Shown here one piece after another: positions 13,201 to 21,857 of a stretch of 64,000 nt of DNA (position 1 is its first letter; each line of letters begins with the position of its first letter). The DNA is taken from the NCBI GenBank assembly GCA_958510875.1, contig OY294069.1, positions 160,331,111 through 160,395,110 on the forward strand, read 5' to 3'. The position numbers were made by a program, and so were the translations under genes. Source of the DNA: Endomychus coccineus. Its lineage: Eukaryota; Arthropoda; Insecta; Coleoptera; Endomychidae. The notes under the pieces are model-generated. The model saw only the letters and a list, made by a program, of their open reading frames with translations, was not told where the DNA came from and searched no databases.

Positions 13201-14407
13201 GATAACGTTCTTTCATTGTTAAATAACGTTTGAATTTATTATGAAAATTGGATTCTGCATAACGAAATACATTATTCTTCAATTTTGCTATTTCTAACTT
13301 TCGCCTTTCCCATGATGTACGAGTATAATCCAGATATCGTTTGTTCTCATCAGATATTTTCTGTTTTAATTTCTGAAACGTCCAGTGTTAATTGAATTGT
13401 TAGATACTTTTTTGTGAGAAATTATTCAATGATTTCGATTTATTCAGTTACACATGTTTCATCTAATTCTACCCAGATCTCTCAACTTGGTGGCCTTGCA
13501 GTTTACACAATACATATTATTTGAAGCGAAAATGTTGGTACTTCAGGTTGAACAGTTACAACTCTTCTCGCAACACATCTATTATTTCCAGACAGCTGTT
13601 TTGGTCTTCTCATAAGCTCAGCAGTGGAACAAGCCAAATGATGAAGTCACTGATCAGTGACTTGGTCATCTAGCTTGTCCTACTGATGAGATCATGAGAA
13701 GACCAAAACAGATGCCTGGAACTAATGGATATGTTGTCACTATTCAACCTGGAGAACCAAAACTTTGTCCATTGATTCTAACAGGAAATGTGTTTGTATT
13801 TCACTTTGCATATATTATATATTAAACTGTTAAAATCAATGAATAATTTCATTTTTGCTAGTAATTTTTTCAATTATTTACTTCTGATTTTCAGATCTAT
13901 TCAACTATAAAAAATTACAAATATAATTATTGATTCTTTCAAGCCAAACAGAGGGATAATTAGTTTATGTCAATGACAATGAAAAACATAATTAAGGAAA
14001 AGGTCAATAGTTCTCTTACCATATACATTTGAACATTTAGCGATTCAGTATTTGTCATTTGGTTTTGCAGGTGTTTCCCGCTTTGAAGTATTTTCAAAGC
14101 TAACAAGCAGGTCTCTTGCTGTCGCTGATCTAATAATGAAGGTTTGAAAAATTTAGGTACATACTTGTGACCAGGTACAAAATCTATCTTATTATTGAGT
14201 CCTTTCAGTTTTTTAGTCTTAGTAATTAAAGCTTTTGCCAAATGTTTGTACACATAAGATTCAGAAATTTGTTCTTCCGGAATAAAGCAACAGTTTTGAT
14301 TTTCCAACTCTGATGGTTCCGATATGTCCCTGAAATTGAATATTTGGATTATAACATATTTTGCATTTAAAAATAGCTTGCCATTTTAATTTTAAGAATT
14401 CTTCCAT
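4204..14407 (-). CDS. ICE2: ICE2 (NARG2), little elongation complex subunit 2, 12 coding exons
   Basis: Exons, 5' to 3': 14407-14382, 14329-14020, 13372-13118, 13064-12959, 11103-10954, 10885-10759, 10700-10594, 10509-10340, 10282-10135, 10075-9850, 4756-4575, 4247-4204. They total 1851 nt, 616 aa, with matching phases. The N-terminus has LKWDIS, resembling the start of vertebrate ICE2. Residues 113-197 are charged and helical. The C-terminal NARG2 domain (about 428-595) has LEYGASIPTKSELLREWTSL and the signature WVPIDTNYILPIHE. The last exon is lysine-rich (AKKKKGLALAKKK). In animals ICE2 belongs to the little elongation complex with ICE1 and ELL, which supports Pol II transcription of snRNA genes in the nucleus. 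Intron 1 appears to use a GC donor (ATG/GCAAGC). Introns 4 (1.86 kb) and 10 (5.1 kb) are swollen by transposons. The 5' UTR is not resolved. Confidence 0.9.
4855..7497. mobile_element. composite inverted-repeat (foldback) element in ICE2 intron 10
   Basis: Two nested pairs of inverted arms are visible. The outer arms share CTTATCCACTAAAAATACT (around 4880 and, reversed, around 7460). The inner arms, about 105 bp, begin CAGGCATTTAAGGA at 5012 and end as its reverse complement at 7162. They share CGGCAAGTTCTAATTTTGGT. Outer and inner arms lie in the same order on both sides, so it may be one large element with diverged arms or one element inside another. No clear target duplication was found. 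A LINE fragment (5674-6748) sits between the arms. Confidence 0.65.
5674..6748 (+). mobile_element. 5'-truncated non-LTR retrotransposon (Jockey/CR1-like RT)
   Basis: The plus strand encodes the C-terminal half of a LINE reverse transcriptase: GVPQGSILRPILFIVFLNDL, then the catalytic box with VAYADDSNAI (canonical YADD intact), then INFLGLQIDHKLTW of the thumb. An in-frame stop at 6127 and a frame change separate it from a downstream part (SYGLIFWGAG and following to 6556). The 3' end is AATAAATTTTACTTTACTTT-like, repeating TTTAC, as LINE tails do. The 5' part (endonuclease, RT fingers) is missing. Dead copy. Confidence 0.8.
7498..8588. other. ICE2 intron 10 sequence without recognised feature
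   Basis: AT-rich intron DNA between two transposons. A minus-strand open frame of 122 codons (8412-8044) has no recognisable motif and low coding quality, so it is not called. Confidence 0.4.
8589..9490. mobile_element. TA-flanked MITE, copy 1 (902 bp)
   Basis: Inverted ends of about 90 bp begin CCGGGATATCAAAAATTATC at 8589 and end as the reverse complement at 9490. TA lies immediately outside each end (8587-8588, 9491-9492), as expected for a Tc1/mariner-type insertion. The interior has no transposase and is closely similar to the copy at 33256-34222. Inserted in ICE2 intron 10. Confidence 0.9.
11197..11290 (+). repeat. left member of ~95-bp direct repeat flanking foldback array 1
   Basis: This starts CCTAATTTTTAATAACAATG and is closely matched, in the same orientation, at 12815-12913, on the other side of the foldback array. 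Both then share CATGTTGCAAAAGAATTTAT and a shared TGTTTTCATTTTATT. The right copy has a small insertion. Confidence 0.8.
11304..12814. mobile_element. foldback element with internal tandem array, copy 1
   Basis: The left end is AGTCCAGACAATAAGCCGGG, followed by TATAGTAAGCTAGAATTTCA, both also found at the ends of the larger copy at 29619-32192. Inside are tandem units of about 130-140 bp, each with TTTTTTGGGTCGCTGATCAC and GGAAAATTC-like blocks. Units run in one orientation to about 12285 and in the opposite orientation after it, giving a large hairpin. The right outer end (the GTAAGCTAG part) is missing, so the copy is truncated at 12814. It lies in ICE2 intron 4. Confidence 0.85.
12815..12913 (+). 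repeat. right member of ~95-bp direct repeat flanking foldback array 1
   Basis: Direct repeat partner of 11197-11290. It begins exactly where foldback array 1 is truncated, and exon 4 of ICE2 starts only 45 bp further on. Confidence 0.8.
13527..13767. repeat. ~240-bp near-complete palindrome in ICE2 intron 2
   Basis: The two halves are inverted copies of each other around GTCACTGATCAGTGAC. The left arm has CTGTTTTGGTCTTCTCAT and the right arm ATGAGAAGACCAAAACAG. Outer parts (TGTTGGTACTTCAGGTTGAA and its inverted partner) pair with several mismatches. No target duplication was identified. A transcribed copy would fold into a long hairpin. Confidence 0.8.
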
Positions 14408-14819
14408 CAGTAAAATCAGATAGATTGAACAATCACTTATTTCACTAGATAGATGTACTTGATGACACAACCTAGAAGTAACTGCAAATTATTGAGCAAA
14501 CAACCAGACGCTCTTTTCATGGAGTTCATAATCGCAGGAATCGCAGGAAATCTTAAATAAAACTTGCTTCTTGCTTTATTTTCAAATTCAAAACAAACTG
14601 GATTTAGGATTTTAATGAGGTTATATCATAAAAGAAGCTTGAAACTCAAGAAATTACAACTCTGTAGTTAGAACATAGAGATCGTAATGATGTAGAACGA
14701 ACAAATTCCTAAACCAAAGAGTAGAAATGATACCCTACTCTATATCTATACTGTGAACATACCATAGAAGAAAATATAGAGTAACTAGCGCACCACCCAC
14801 TCACTGTATTAGTTCTGCG
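14408..14819. other. ICE2 5' flank
   Basis: Sequence just upstream of the ICE2 start codon. It should contain the 5' UTR and promoter, but I see no TATA box or clear initiator that fixes the start of transcription. A CATAGAGATC motif at 14685-14694 matches the end of the MITE at 15912. Confidence 0.35.
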
Positions 14820-15236
14820 CACGGTCGTATACACAAGTCTGGAAAGTCTATGGTTGACTTGAGTCTCTTACGGGTCGCCTAACTCGTAGTCCCTCGCTCA
14901 GCCACAAGCTAGCGCTTGGATCACGAAGTGGTAAAACGATTTCTATCCGGAATCGCAAGCTTCCACTTTTTTCGCATTTCCGCATCTTTCGGCACTTTAT
15001 AAACAGAAGTTTCTTCCTTTACATTTTGTACCCTGTTTTGCAATTCGGCACAATGCACGATTTCGTAATTTGTTTCTAAAAACGCAGGTATTCCTTGTGT
15101 TGACAAGTCAACTGACAGTTGTCAGAAAATTCTCCTACGTGACGACGTTTGGTACTACGGGCCAGTCGACGCTTAGCGGACTCACTGCTCACATAGGAAA
15201 CAATCTCGAGTTTCCAGACCTGTGTATACGACCATG
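14820..15236 (-). mobile_element. P-element-like non-autonomous element with 8-bp TSD
   Basis: The ends are inverted: CACGGTCGTATACACA at the left and, reversed, CATGGTCGTATACACAGG at the right, continuing into GTCTGGAAA. A perfect 8-bp duplication GTTCTGCG flanks it (14812-14819 and 15237-15244). Inside is a minus-strand THAP-like fragment (14921-15106). A THAP domain, CA..TG ends and 8-bp TSD together point to the P superfamily, whose transposase carries an N-terminal THAP DNA-binding domain. At 417 bp it is an internally deleted derivative. It lies about 410 bp upstream of the ICE2 start codon. Confidence 0.75.
14921..15106 (-). pseudogene. THAP-domain fragment (P-type transposase remnant)
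   Basis: The 61-codon frame contains VYKVPKDAEMRKKWKLAIPD, which fits the central THAP block (FP.D...R..W...I), and an upstream cysteine (VHCAEL) where the C2CH zinc ligands begin. The second half of the domain, with the AVPTIF-type motif, is missing and a stop follows shortly. It is interpreted as the N-terminal part of a P-type transposase; a host THAP gene fragment is a less likely alternative. Confidence 0.55.
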
Positions 15237-15658
15237 GTTCTGCGTCATACTGATTAGTGATGATCATCACAATATCCGAGAAACTCCCAGTTTTGTGTCT
15301 AGCAACCAATATCAAGAAATATTTTGATAGTGCTACAATCATTATGAATGGACATCATGGATACAAGATCGATTAGGATAGGAAACCACATAACGACGTA
15401 GATTGTAGAAAACTGCCTATGCCACACTATAGAGCGCGGTAAGTCGATAACGTCAGCATAGATGATGAGATCAAGAGGAAGGGACAGGTTCTTATATTAT
15501 ATAATGGAATGAATAGAGATGGGTAGCTGGCGAAAGAACTGGTATCGTCTAAGGCTTTTCTCATCTCTACAACAAGTGTGCGACTGGCCCAAAAATCCAC
15601 TGTGACATCATTGCTGACTTATTACTATTTACACTTGACTTGCTTATATTGTCTATCC

Positions 15659-15686
15659 CAACGAACTCGGATATCCGAGTTCGTTG
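15659..15686. mobile_element. 28-bp perfect palindromic micro-element with 8-bp TSD
   Basis: CAACGAACTCGGAT followed directly by its exact reverse complement. Both sides carry the same 8 bp, GTCTATCC (15651-15658 and 15687-15694). It has the anatomy of a CA..TG-ended transposon with an 8-bp TSD, but with nothing between two 14-bp ends. A close relative with its own different TSD is at 54071-54099. Confidence 0.75.
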
Positions 15687-15715
15687 GTCTATCCAGTATC
15701 CATGATAGTTATAAA

Positions 15716-15753
15716 CATAGATAAGTCTACTACTGAAGTAGTAGTTATCTATG
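15716..15753. mobile_element. 38-bp palindromic micro-element with 8-bp TSD
   Basis: CATAGATAAGTCTACTAC pairs with GTAGTAGTTATCTATG around a short centre, with one bulge or mismatch. The flanks are identical 8-mers, GTTATAAA (15708-15715 and 15754-15761). It starts only 22 bp after the TSD of the 15659 element. Its ends (CATAGA) resemble those of the 350-bp MITE at 15912 (CATAGAGATC). Confidence 0.7.
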
Positions 15754-15911
15754 GTTATAAAAGATCGATCTTGTCATCAACTTGATGATATTTAATTGTT
15801 TCATAGAGATCTATGAACATAATATCTTGTACTATTTTTCTATTTTCAAAGGTTGATCACTAACGCAGCAATGAATTTCAATGTAGAATAAATACGTTTC
15901 CTAATGCCATT

Positions 15912-16261
15912 CATAGAGATCATACAGTATATAGGAGTAAAGCCCCGTCTTGACGCGAGAAGGTTTCAAAAACGTTCCCCACTTCACGGACATTATTATT
16001 AAGGTGACGTTCGAGCGTTACCTTTTAACTATTATGCATGTATTAGTACGGTTACCTTATAATATCAGGTAACCAAATTTGTATATAATATTTAATTTAC
16101 ATGCGGTCACCTAAGCGCGTGGTTGTAGGAAAGTAAGGGGACCGAGTTAAAATACCGCAATGTGGGGTACGGATAACTGATCGCATAAGAGCGAACATGG
16201 TACGCAACGAATACGTAGACTATGTAGGGGCTTTACTCCTCTGTACTATATGATCTCTATG
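15912..16261. mobile_element. 350-bp MITE with 7/8-bp TSD
   Basis: The ends are inverted: CATAGAGATCATACAGTATA at the left, and the right end reversed reads CATAGAGATCATATAGTACA. Both continue into GGAGTAAAGCCCC. The flanks are ATGCCATT (15904-15911) and ATGCCATC (16262-16269), a duplication with one mismatch. The interior has no coding frame. The superfamily is hAT- or P-like by TSD length. Confidence 0.8.
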
Positions 16262-16603
16262 ATGCCATCACCAAATTTGCTGTGACCACAGAAGTAGCTA
16301 ATCTACATAGACATATCACATCTTATCTTAGTATATAGAGTATATAATCTAAGGTATATATGCTAATATTGAATTGTAGCTGTTCTATGGTGTACCAGCT
16401 GGAGAAACAGCCACAGAACAAGAAGAAACAGCTGACCAATAACAATAGAAATAGAGGATAGATGATAAAAAAATGAGTAATAACAGGATTTAATAATCAG
16501 TAATCACTGCAAATTAGACCAACGTGAAATTTTAAATTGAATCTTATTATCCTTATTAGACTTAGCGATATTTTTTTTGTTTTCATATTTTCATATCAAT
16601 AAA

Positions 16604-17228
16604 ATGCTTTCATCCATGGTAAAAGATCATCAAAACAAGCAGGCTATTAAAAAAGAAATACAAGGTAGGTATATAATAATTTCCAGTGGAATATAAGTCT
16701 TAAAATTATTGCCCTTATACAATATTTACATTTAGTATATGACAATTCAAGGGAATTTTATCATCACTGATATGATCTTAAATCACTTTGTATCATATTA
16801 ATAACTAATCAACAAGGAAATTATGTCATCTCAGATTGTCTAATTGCAGAGTCAAAGAGGAAAGATGCATGCACTTCAGCTAGTGATCTAACTCAGGCAT
16901 TGGTAGATCATTTAAATGTTGGGTACGTAATGGGGTATCTTAATTTAATATTCTTAATTACCTGCAGATTTTCAGGGTAGCACAAGCTTATTTGAATCAG
17001 AAAAAACTAGATGCAGAAGCAAAACAGTTACACACTAGTGCAGTAAACTTTGGAAAGCAAACACAGCAATGGTTAAATTTGGTGGAATCGTTCAATGGTG
17101 CTTTGAAAGAATTAGGTGACGTTGAGAATTGGGCAAAAACGATAGAATTAGATATTCAGACAATATCAACAGCTTTGGATACAGTTTATAAGCAGTCCCA
17201 AGGCCAAGGCAGTGGATCAAGTCAATAA
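16604..17228 (+). CDS. BLOC1S1: BLOC1S1 (GCN5L1), BLOC-1 subunit 1, 3 exons
   Basis: Exons 16604-16664, 16850-16922 and 16976-17228 total 387 nt, 128 aa, close to the usual ~125 aa. All introns are GT-AG and phases match. The protein begins MLSSMVKDHQNKQAIKKE and carries the family hallmarks ALVDHLNVGVAQAYLNQKKL, then GDVENWAKTIELD. It is an all-helical coiled-coil protein; the C-terminal tail is Gly/Ser/Gln-rich. In animals BLOC1S1 is a subunit of BLOC-1 and BORC, which act in lysosome and lysosome-related organelle traffic, and it has also been linked to mitochondrial protein acetylation. AATAAA at 17267-17272 lies about 40 bp after the stop. Divergent to ICE2. Confidence 0.97.
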
Positions 17229-17266
17229 TTGGGCTTGTTGAGTTTTCATTCCAATTCCATCATAAT

Positions 17267-17272
17267 AATAAA
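17267..17272 (+). terminator. BLOC1S1 polyadenylation signal (AATAAA)
   Basis: AATAAA 39 bp after the BLOC1S1 stop codon; a standard position for a short 3' UTR. Confidence 0.6.
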
Positions 17273-17299
17273 ATCTATAATTAGAATAATGTGCTATGT

Positions 17300-18236
17300 A
17301 TTCAATAATATAATTTGATAAATTAAATTTTTTTGCCTTTTTTTTTATTTTGACATAATTTTAAGGAATATTGTAATTAGCTACTTTATGATGGAATAAT
17401 TCAATCAATTATTGTCATCATAAGTTGTAGACATTCAAGATTCTTGATTTTTGTGTAATATACAGTTCTGTTAGATATAATTTCTAATATTTGAAGTGTA
17501 TAGTGTAAATAATGAAACTATATCCAGCCAAGCAAGTATTAGATTGATCTTGAGCATATCATTAACTAAGAGTTAATTTGTGGCCTAGTCTATTAGTTAT
17601 TAATTTCTAGTACACTGTATTGAGATATTAACGCTCGAAGTTACATTATTTCGATTTATCGGCTGAGCGCAAATCTTTACTAATTAATTTCATAGTAAAA
17701 TTATTTATTTATGTCAATTGTAAATTATTTTATTACGGATATACTTAGACATCGCAAGCTTATATTATTAAAACTAATTTCAAATAAAGGTTTAATCAAT
17801 CATTCTATCTCTCAATATTTGAAAGAAGGGGTTAAAGTAAATTTATTTCAAATTCAAACGTATTTTAATTAGCGCGTTTGCGCAGAGTTGCACAGATTGC
17901 AAGTGTAAATACTTTTAATAAATTACGTGTAAGATACTTGTTTCCAATAATGTTGAATTTAGAAATGTTATGATTTACCCACTGCAATAGATAATATTTT
18001 AATATTATTGTAACCAGTTCGTTACTCAGATCCAATTAATCAATTATAATGGAAAATAATTATATCCCTGTCTGTTTTGATCACTTTCGCAACACACCAA
18101 CCACACCACTCCCCCACGCATTTCTTATCCAGTGCGGGATCGGATCGGACTGTTACATTAAACATCATACGATGCAACTAGTTCCCTGCAACCCGTGATA
18201 CAATTCTTTTAAATAGATGAAGTAGAACACCAAAAC
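17300..18236. other. intergenic sequence between BLOC1S1 and TMED gene
   Basis: AT-rich. The last 180 bp are less AT-rich (CACCAACCACACCACTCCC and a GGGATCGGATCGGAC block near 18135-18150) and probably hold the TMED promoter and 5' UTR. No TATA box was identified with confidence. Confidence 0.4.
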
Positions 18237-21200
18237 ATGGTTCATAGTCGTGCCACGTTAATATTTTCGGTATCATGTTTTATATTTTTGTTTATTGTTG
18301 ACACAAATCTCGCACAGGATGTTACAGTACCTTGGTATGAAAATCTTCCGGCGGTTGCTATGGATTACAAGGTACACATAGATCCTGGAAAAGAAGATTG
18401 TTACTTTCAATATGTTAACCCTGGTGCTGCATTTTATGTCAGTTTTCAAGTAAGTATTTCACAAGTTTTTGACTAAAAGACTACAAACTAATTAATGTAT
18501 ATAATATAATGATTAAGATCGATTGTACAATTTTATCTCTTTTTCAACCTGAAAATAAGTACTATCAGGCAAATTAAAATAATCTCAACTTTTTGGTTTT
18601 AGTGAAAGTTTTTTTATTTAGGCATCTGTTTGTGAATAATTTAGGAGAATGTTATAATCCAATTACTGTTGTACTAATTCGCAAATTTCTTTCTTTCATT
18701 TGGTAGTTTACATAAATATAACATTAAAATAGCGTTTTGATATTTTATGTTACAATATTGAATAGGATTTGGATTTATCTAATTTAGATTGATCGACTTA
18801 CATTCAGTTAAGTATTTATAAATACTTCATCATTTATCAAGGGAACTTTGATGAAAGCTCAATCAGTAAGATTTTTTCTGCTATTATATTCAAATATAAT
18901 ATATTGAAAAATCTTGTTCATCTTATTTGCCTTACATTTCTGTCATTAATAATTGTTCTCGAAAATTTATTTTATTCATTTATCATTCAACACCTATTCA
19001 TTCTTTGAAATTTGCTGCAATCCCAAAATCTAAGACTGGTTTTTGCTTATTGATTACACTTTCTATTATGTGAATGATGTAGAAAGCTTTGGAAAATTAA
19101 CACTCTGTTCAGGAATTGCTAAGATTATTGCAACTGAGCTTTACTTATTTATTCCTTCTTTCAATAACTCATAATTGCCTGTTAAGTTTTGTTAGATATT
19201 TGAACATTTTATTGTTTTGTTCAAATAAATCTATTTTAATTGTAAAATCTCATAACTTTTTGATTGAAGTTTTATAATGTAAAACTGGCAAGATTTATTA
19301 TTCTAATTTAATACTGAATCAACAGGTACCACAAGGATTTAGATACTGTAATCATTTCTTCAAGAATGATTAAGTGGATTACCTAGCCTAGAACTTGATT
19401 CGTTACATCAGTCCATCGATAATTAATTAACATAAATATTGGTGGCTAAAAAATTGATGATTTGATAATAAGACATCAAATCTGAAATAGCTTCAAAACA
19501 GGTATTTTATTTAGGAACACAAATTCATTAGTGAATCAATTTACTTATCACATGCCAAGTTAGGAAAGCCACATATCACATCTCACTGAGCTCTGATTTC
19601 TAAATACATGTAAGATTTACATTTGTCTATTTTAGATAGAGATATTTTATTCTAACTTTTTTTTCTAATTATTGTTCACCTTGCATTCGAAATGAGTGAT
19701 GGATACCTAGTTCTAAGTATAATATGGTATCTCAGATCATATTATGGTACATTGATTATATGACTACTTATCTATTTATAGGTAGTTCGTGGGGGTGATG
19801 GCATGGCAGGTTTTGCAGTGCGCCATCCTAATGGACAAGTTGTACATCCTTATCAATGGAAAGCGAATAGCGAATATCAAGATGCCACTTCAACCGGAGG
19901 CTATTATTCAGTTTGCATCGACAATCAATTCTCTAGATTTGCAGGAAAACTTATCAACGTCTATATGACAGTTGTAAGATATAATTTGTGGGATCAATAC
20001 ACAAAAGAAGTTGAGGAACTCAACATGAATATGGAGAACTTCACAGTGAGTATTCTTTGCATGACCCGTCATTAATTTCTAGTTATATATAAATTCTCAG
20101 GAAATAGGTCACATTAACACTTATGTTTTATATTTTAGTCTTAACGTACGTTTCGGTCTCACGACTATCATCAGAAGGCTTATTATTTCAATAACCTGAT
20201 AACTTAGAACTAATTGTATTAACACAAAGCATCCTTATCGCACCAAAACATTCTTCAATTCTATCATTAAAGAGAGAATAAACAAAATCTATAATGGTTC
20301 GTCATATAAAAATAACATAAAAGGTAATACAGACCATTATATAACTTTACCATACATTCCGGAGACCTCAGAGAAAATTAAGAAATGTTTGAAAAAATAC
20401 AATATAAATGTTGCGCAAAAGCCTACTAACTGTGTTGGGAAATATTTCTCAAATCTAAAACCTGTAATACCTAAAGTTAAACAAAGTCACACAGTATATA
20501 AATTAAATTGTTTAGATTGTGATGGGACTTATACTGGAATCTCTAAACAATATTTACAAAAAAGAATGTATGGCCATAAGTATAGCACAAGAAACAAAAA
20601 CTAGAAAATTCCACCGTCCTTGCTAAACATTGCTTTGATTATAACCATCAATTCTATTACAAAAATGTTAATATTTTAACTAAGGAAACCAATTGTTATA
20701 AAAGATCTATTCTGGAGATGATTCACATAAAACGTGACTCCAAATCTGTAAATCATAGGACTGACGTTCAGACTCTAAGTCATATTTATACTAATTTAAT
20801 TAATTAATATCCCTACTTGCGTCCGTATAATGTTAAAAATTTATTTTAGGTAGAATGGTCAAAAGTATATCTCAGAGGCCAGACCTTCTTTCATCAGCTA
20901 ATAAATCGTGACATCTGGTTCGAAAGTAAATACTTGAACTTGTCTCGCTTGCTAGTCGTTCATAGACTATGATGAAATGTGTTCGTATTTTTTGAGATTT
21001 CTACTAAATAGTGGATTCTTGATATATCATCCTTATAACATTGTTGTGTTACAAAATTGGTGCGATAAGGACGCTTTGTGTTAATACAATTAGTTCTAAG
21101 TAATCAAGTTATTGAAATAATAAGTCTTCTGATGATGGTCGTGAGACCGAAACGTACGTAAAGACTAAAATATAAAACATAAGTGTTAATGTGACCTATT

Positions 21201-21665
21201 TCCCGAGAATCTATATATAATTCATATCTGGGTCAAGAATCTTTATTATTAATTTCTAGGTTGTTTGGAGAAAGCAATAAAAGTTTCTAAGTGAGTTATG
21301 AGTTATTATTACTCATAGTTTCTTAGAAGCAAACTTTTTTTTTCAGTTGTTTCTTCTAGCAGCATAGTTTCATGAAGCATATAATACTACTTACTTTCTG
21401 CATTATTCAAACACTTACTCATGATATTTTTTTTCAGTCAACAATTGTTACTGTGGAAAAAAATATAAATGAGATGTTGCAATATCAACACCATTCACGA
21501 GGACGTGAGGCTTGGGACCACAATCTCTTACAGGACAACAATTCATATGTAGTAAGATGGTCCATAATCCAAATAGTAATAATTGCTGCGACAACAGCAC
21601 TGCAGGTTTATTTCGTACGTAAATTGTTTGACATCAAGACTGGTAGCAGTAGATCTCGCATTTAA
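18237..21665 (+). CDS. loj: p24/TMED family cargo receptor, logjam (TMED6)-like, 3 exons
   Basis: Exons 18237-18449, 19782-20045 and 21438-21665 total 705 nt, 234 aa, GT-AG introns, matching phases. It has an N-terminal signal peptide (hydrophobic IFSVSCFIFLFIV, residues about 9-22), a GOLD domain (about 40-130) with the two conserved cysteines in GKEDCYFQYV and YYSVCIDNQF, a membrane-proximal helix, and a single C-terminal transmembrane segment (WSIIQIVIIAATTALQVYFV) followed by a short cytosolic tail with VRKLF. p24 proteins cycle between ER and Golgi and sort cargo into COPII and COPI vesicles. The tail lacks a KKxx end. The assignment to the insect logjam/TMED6 branch is from remembered similarity (PWYENLPAVAMDYKVHID) and is less certain than the family. 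Intron 2 contains a Penelope-like element. Confidence 0.9.
20083..21247 (+). mobile_element. Penelope-like element, 5'-truncated, with inverted terminal repeats and 12-bp TSD
   Basis: Inverted repeats of about 150 bp close the element (GAAATAGGTCACATTAACAC near 20100; its complement ends near 21204). The 12-mer ATTAATTTCTAG is found just outside both ends (20071-20082 and 21248-21259). The coding remnant on the plus strand is a GIY-YIG endonuclease: VYKLNCLDCDGTYTGISKQY, with the downstream piece LEMIHIKRDSKSVNHRTD. A TAG at 20602 and a frame change disrupt it, and the reverse transcriptase is absent. Located in intron 2 of the TMED gene, same strand. Confidence 0.85.
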
Positions 21666-21857
21666 AATCTTCCCTTAGTTTATTTTTATATGAATTTTCT
21701 ACAATCATGTACCTATCTCCAATTATGAAAGACAAAATAATATATCTACTACCAAGTAGTAAGATGGCCTTGTGCAATATAAAAATGCTTTTTCACATGC
21801 TATGACCAATATCATAATGGTTATGGTATTATAAGGCTCTTAAAGTGAAAAGTTTTT

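Noticed and set aside
15803..15816. CATAGAGATCTATG, a short near-palindrome with MITE-like ends
   Set aside because: The flanking 8-mers (AATTGTTT and AACATAAT) do not match, so it lacks the duplication that defines the other micro-elements.
16379..16441. Possible terminal plus-strand exon (LFYGVPAGETATEQEETADQ then TAA) just upstream of BLOC1S1
   Set aside because: An AG acceptor and stop are present, but the pyrimidine tract is weak, no upstream exon fits and no family is recognised; 21 codons can be open by chance.
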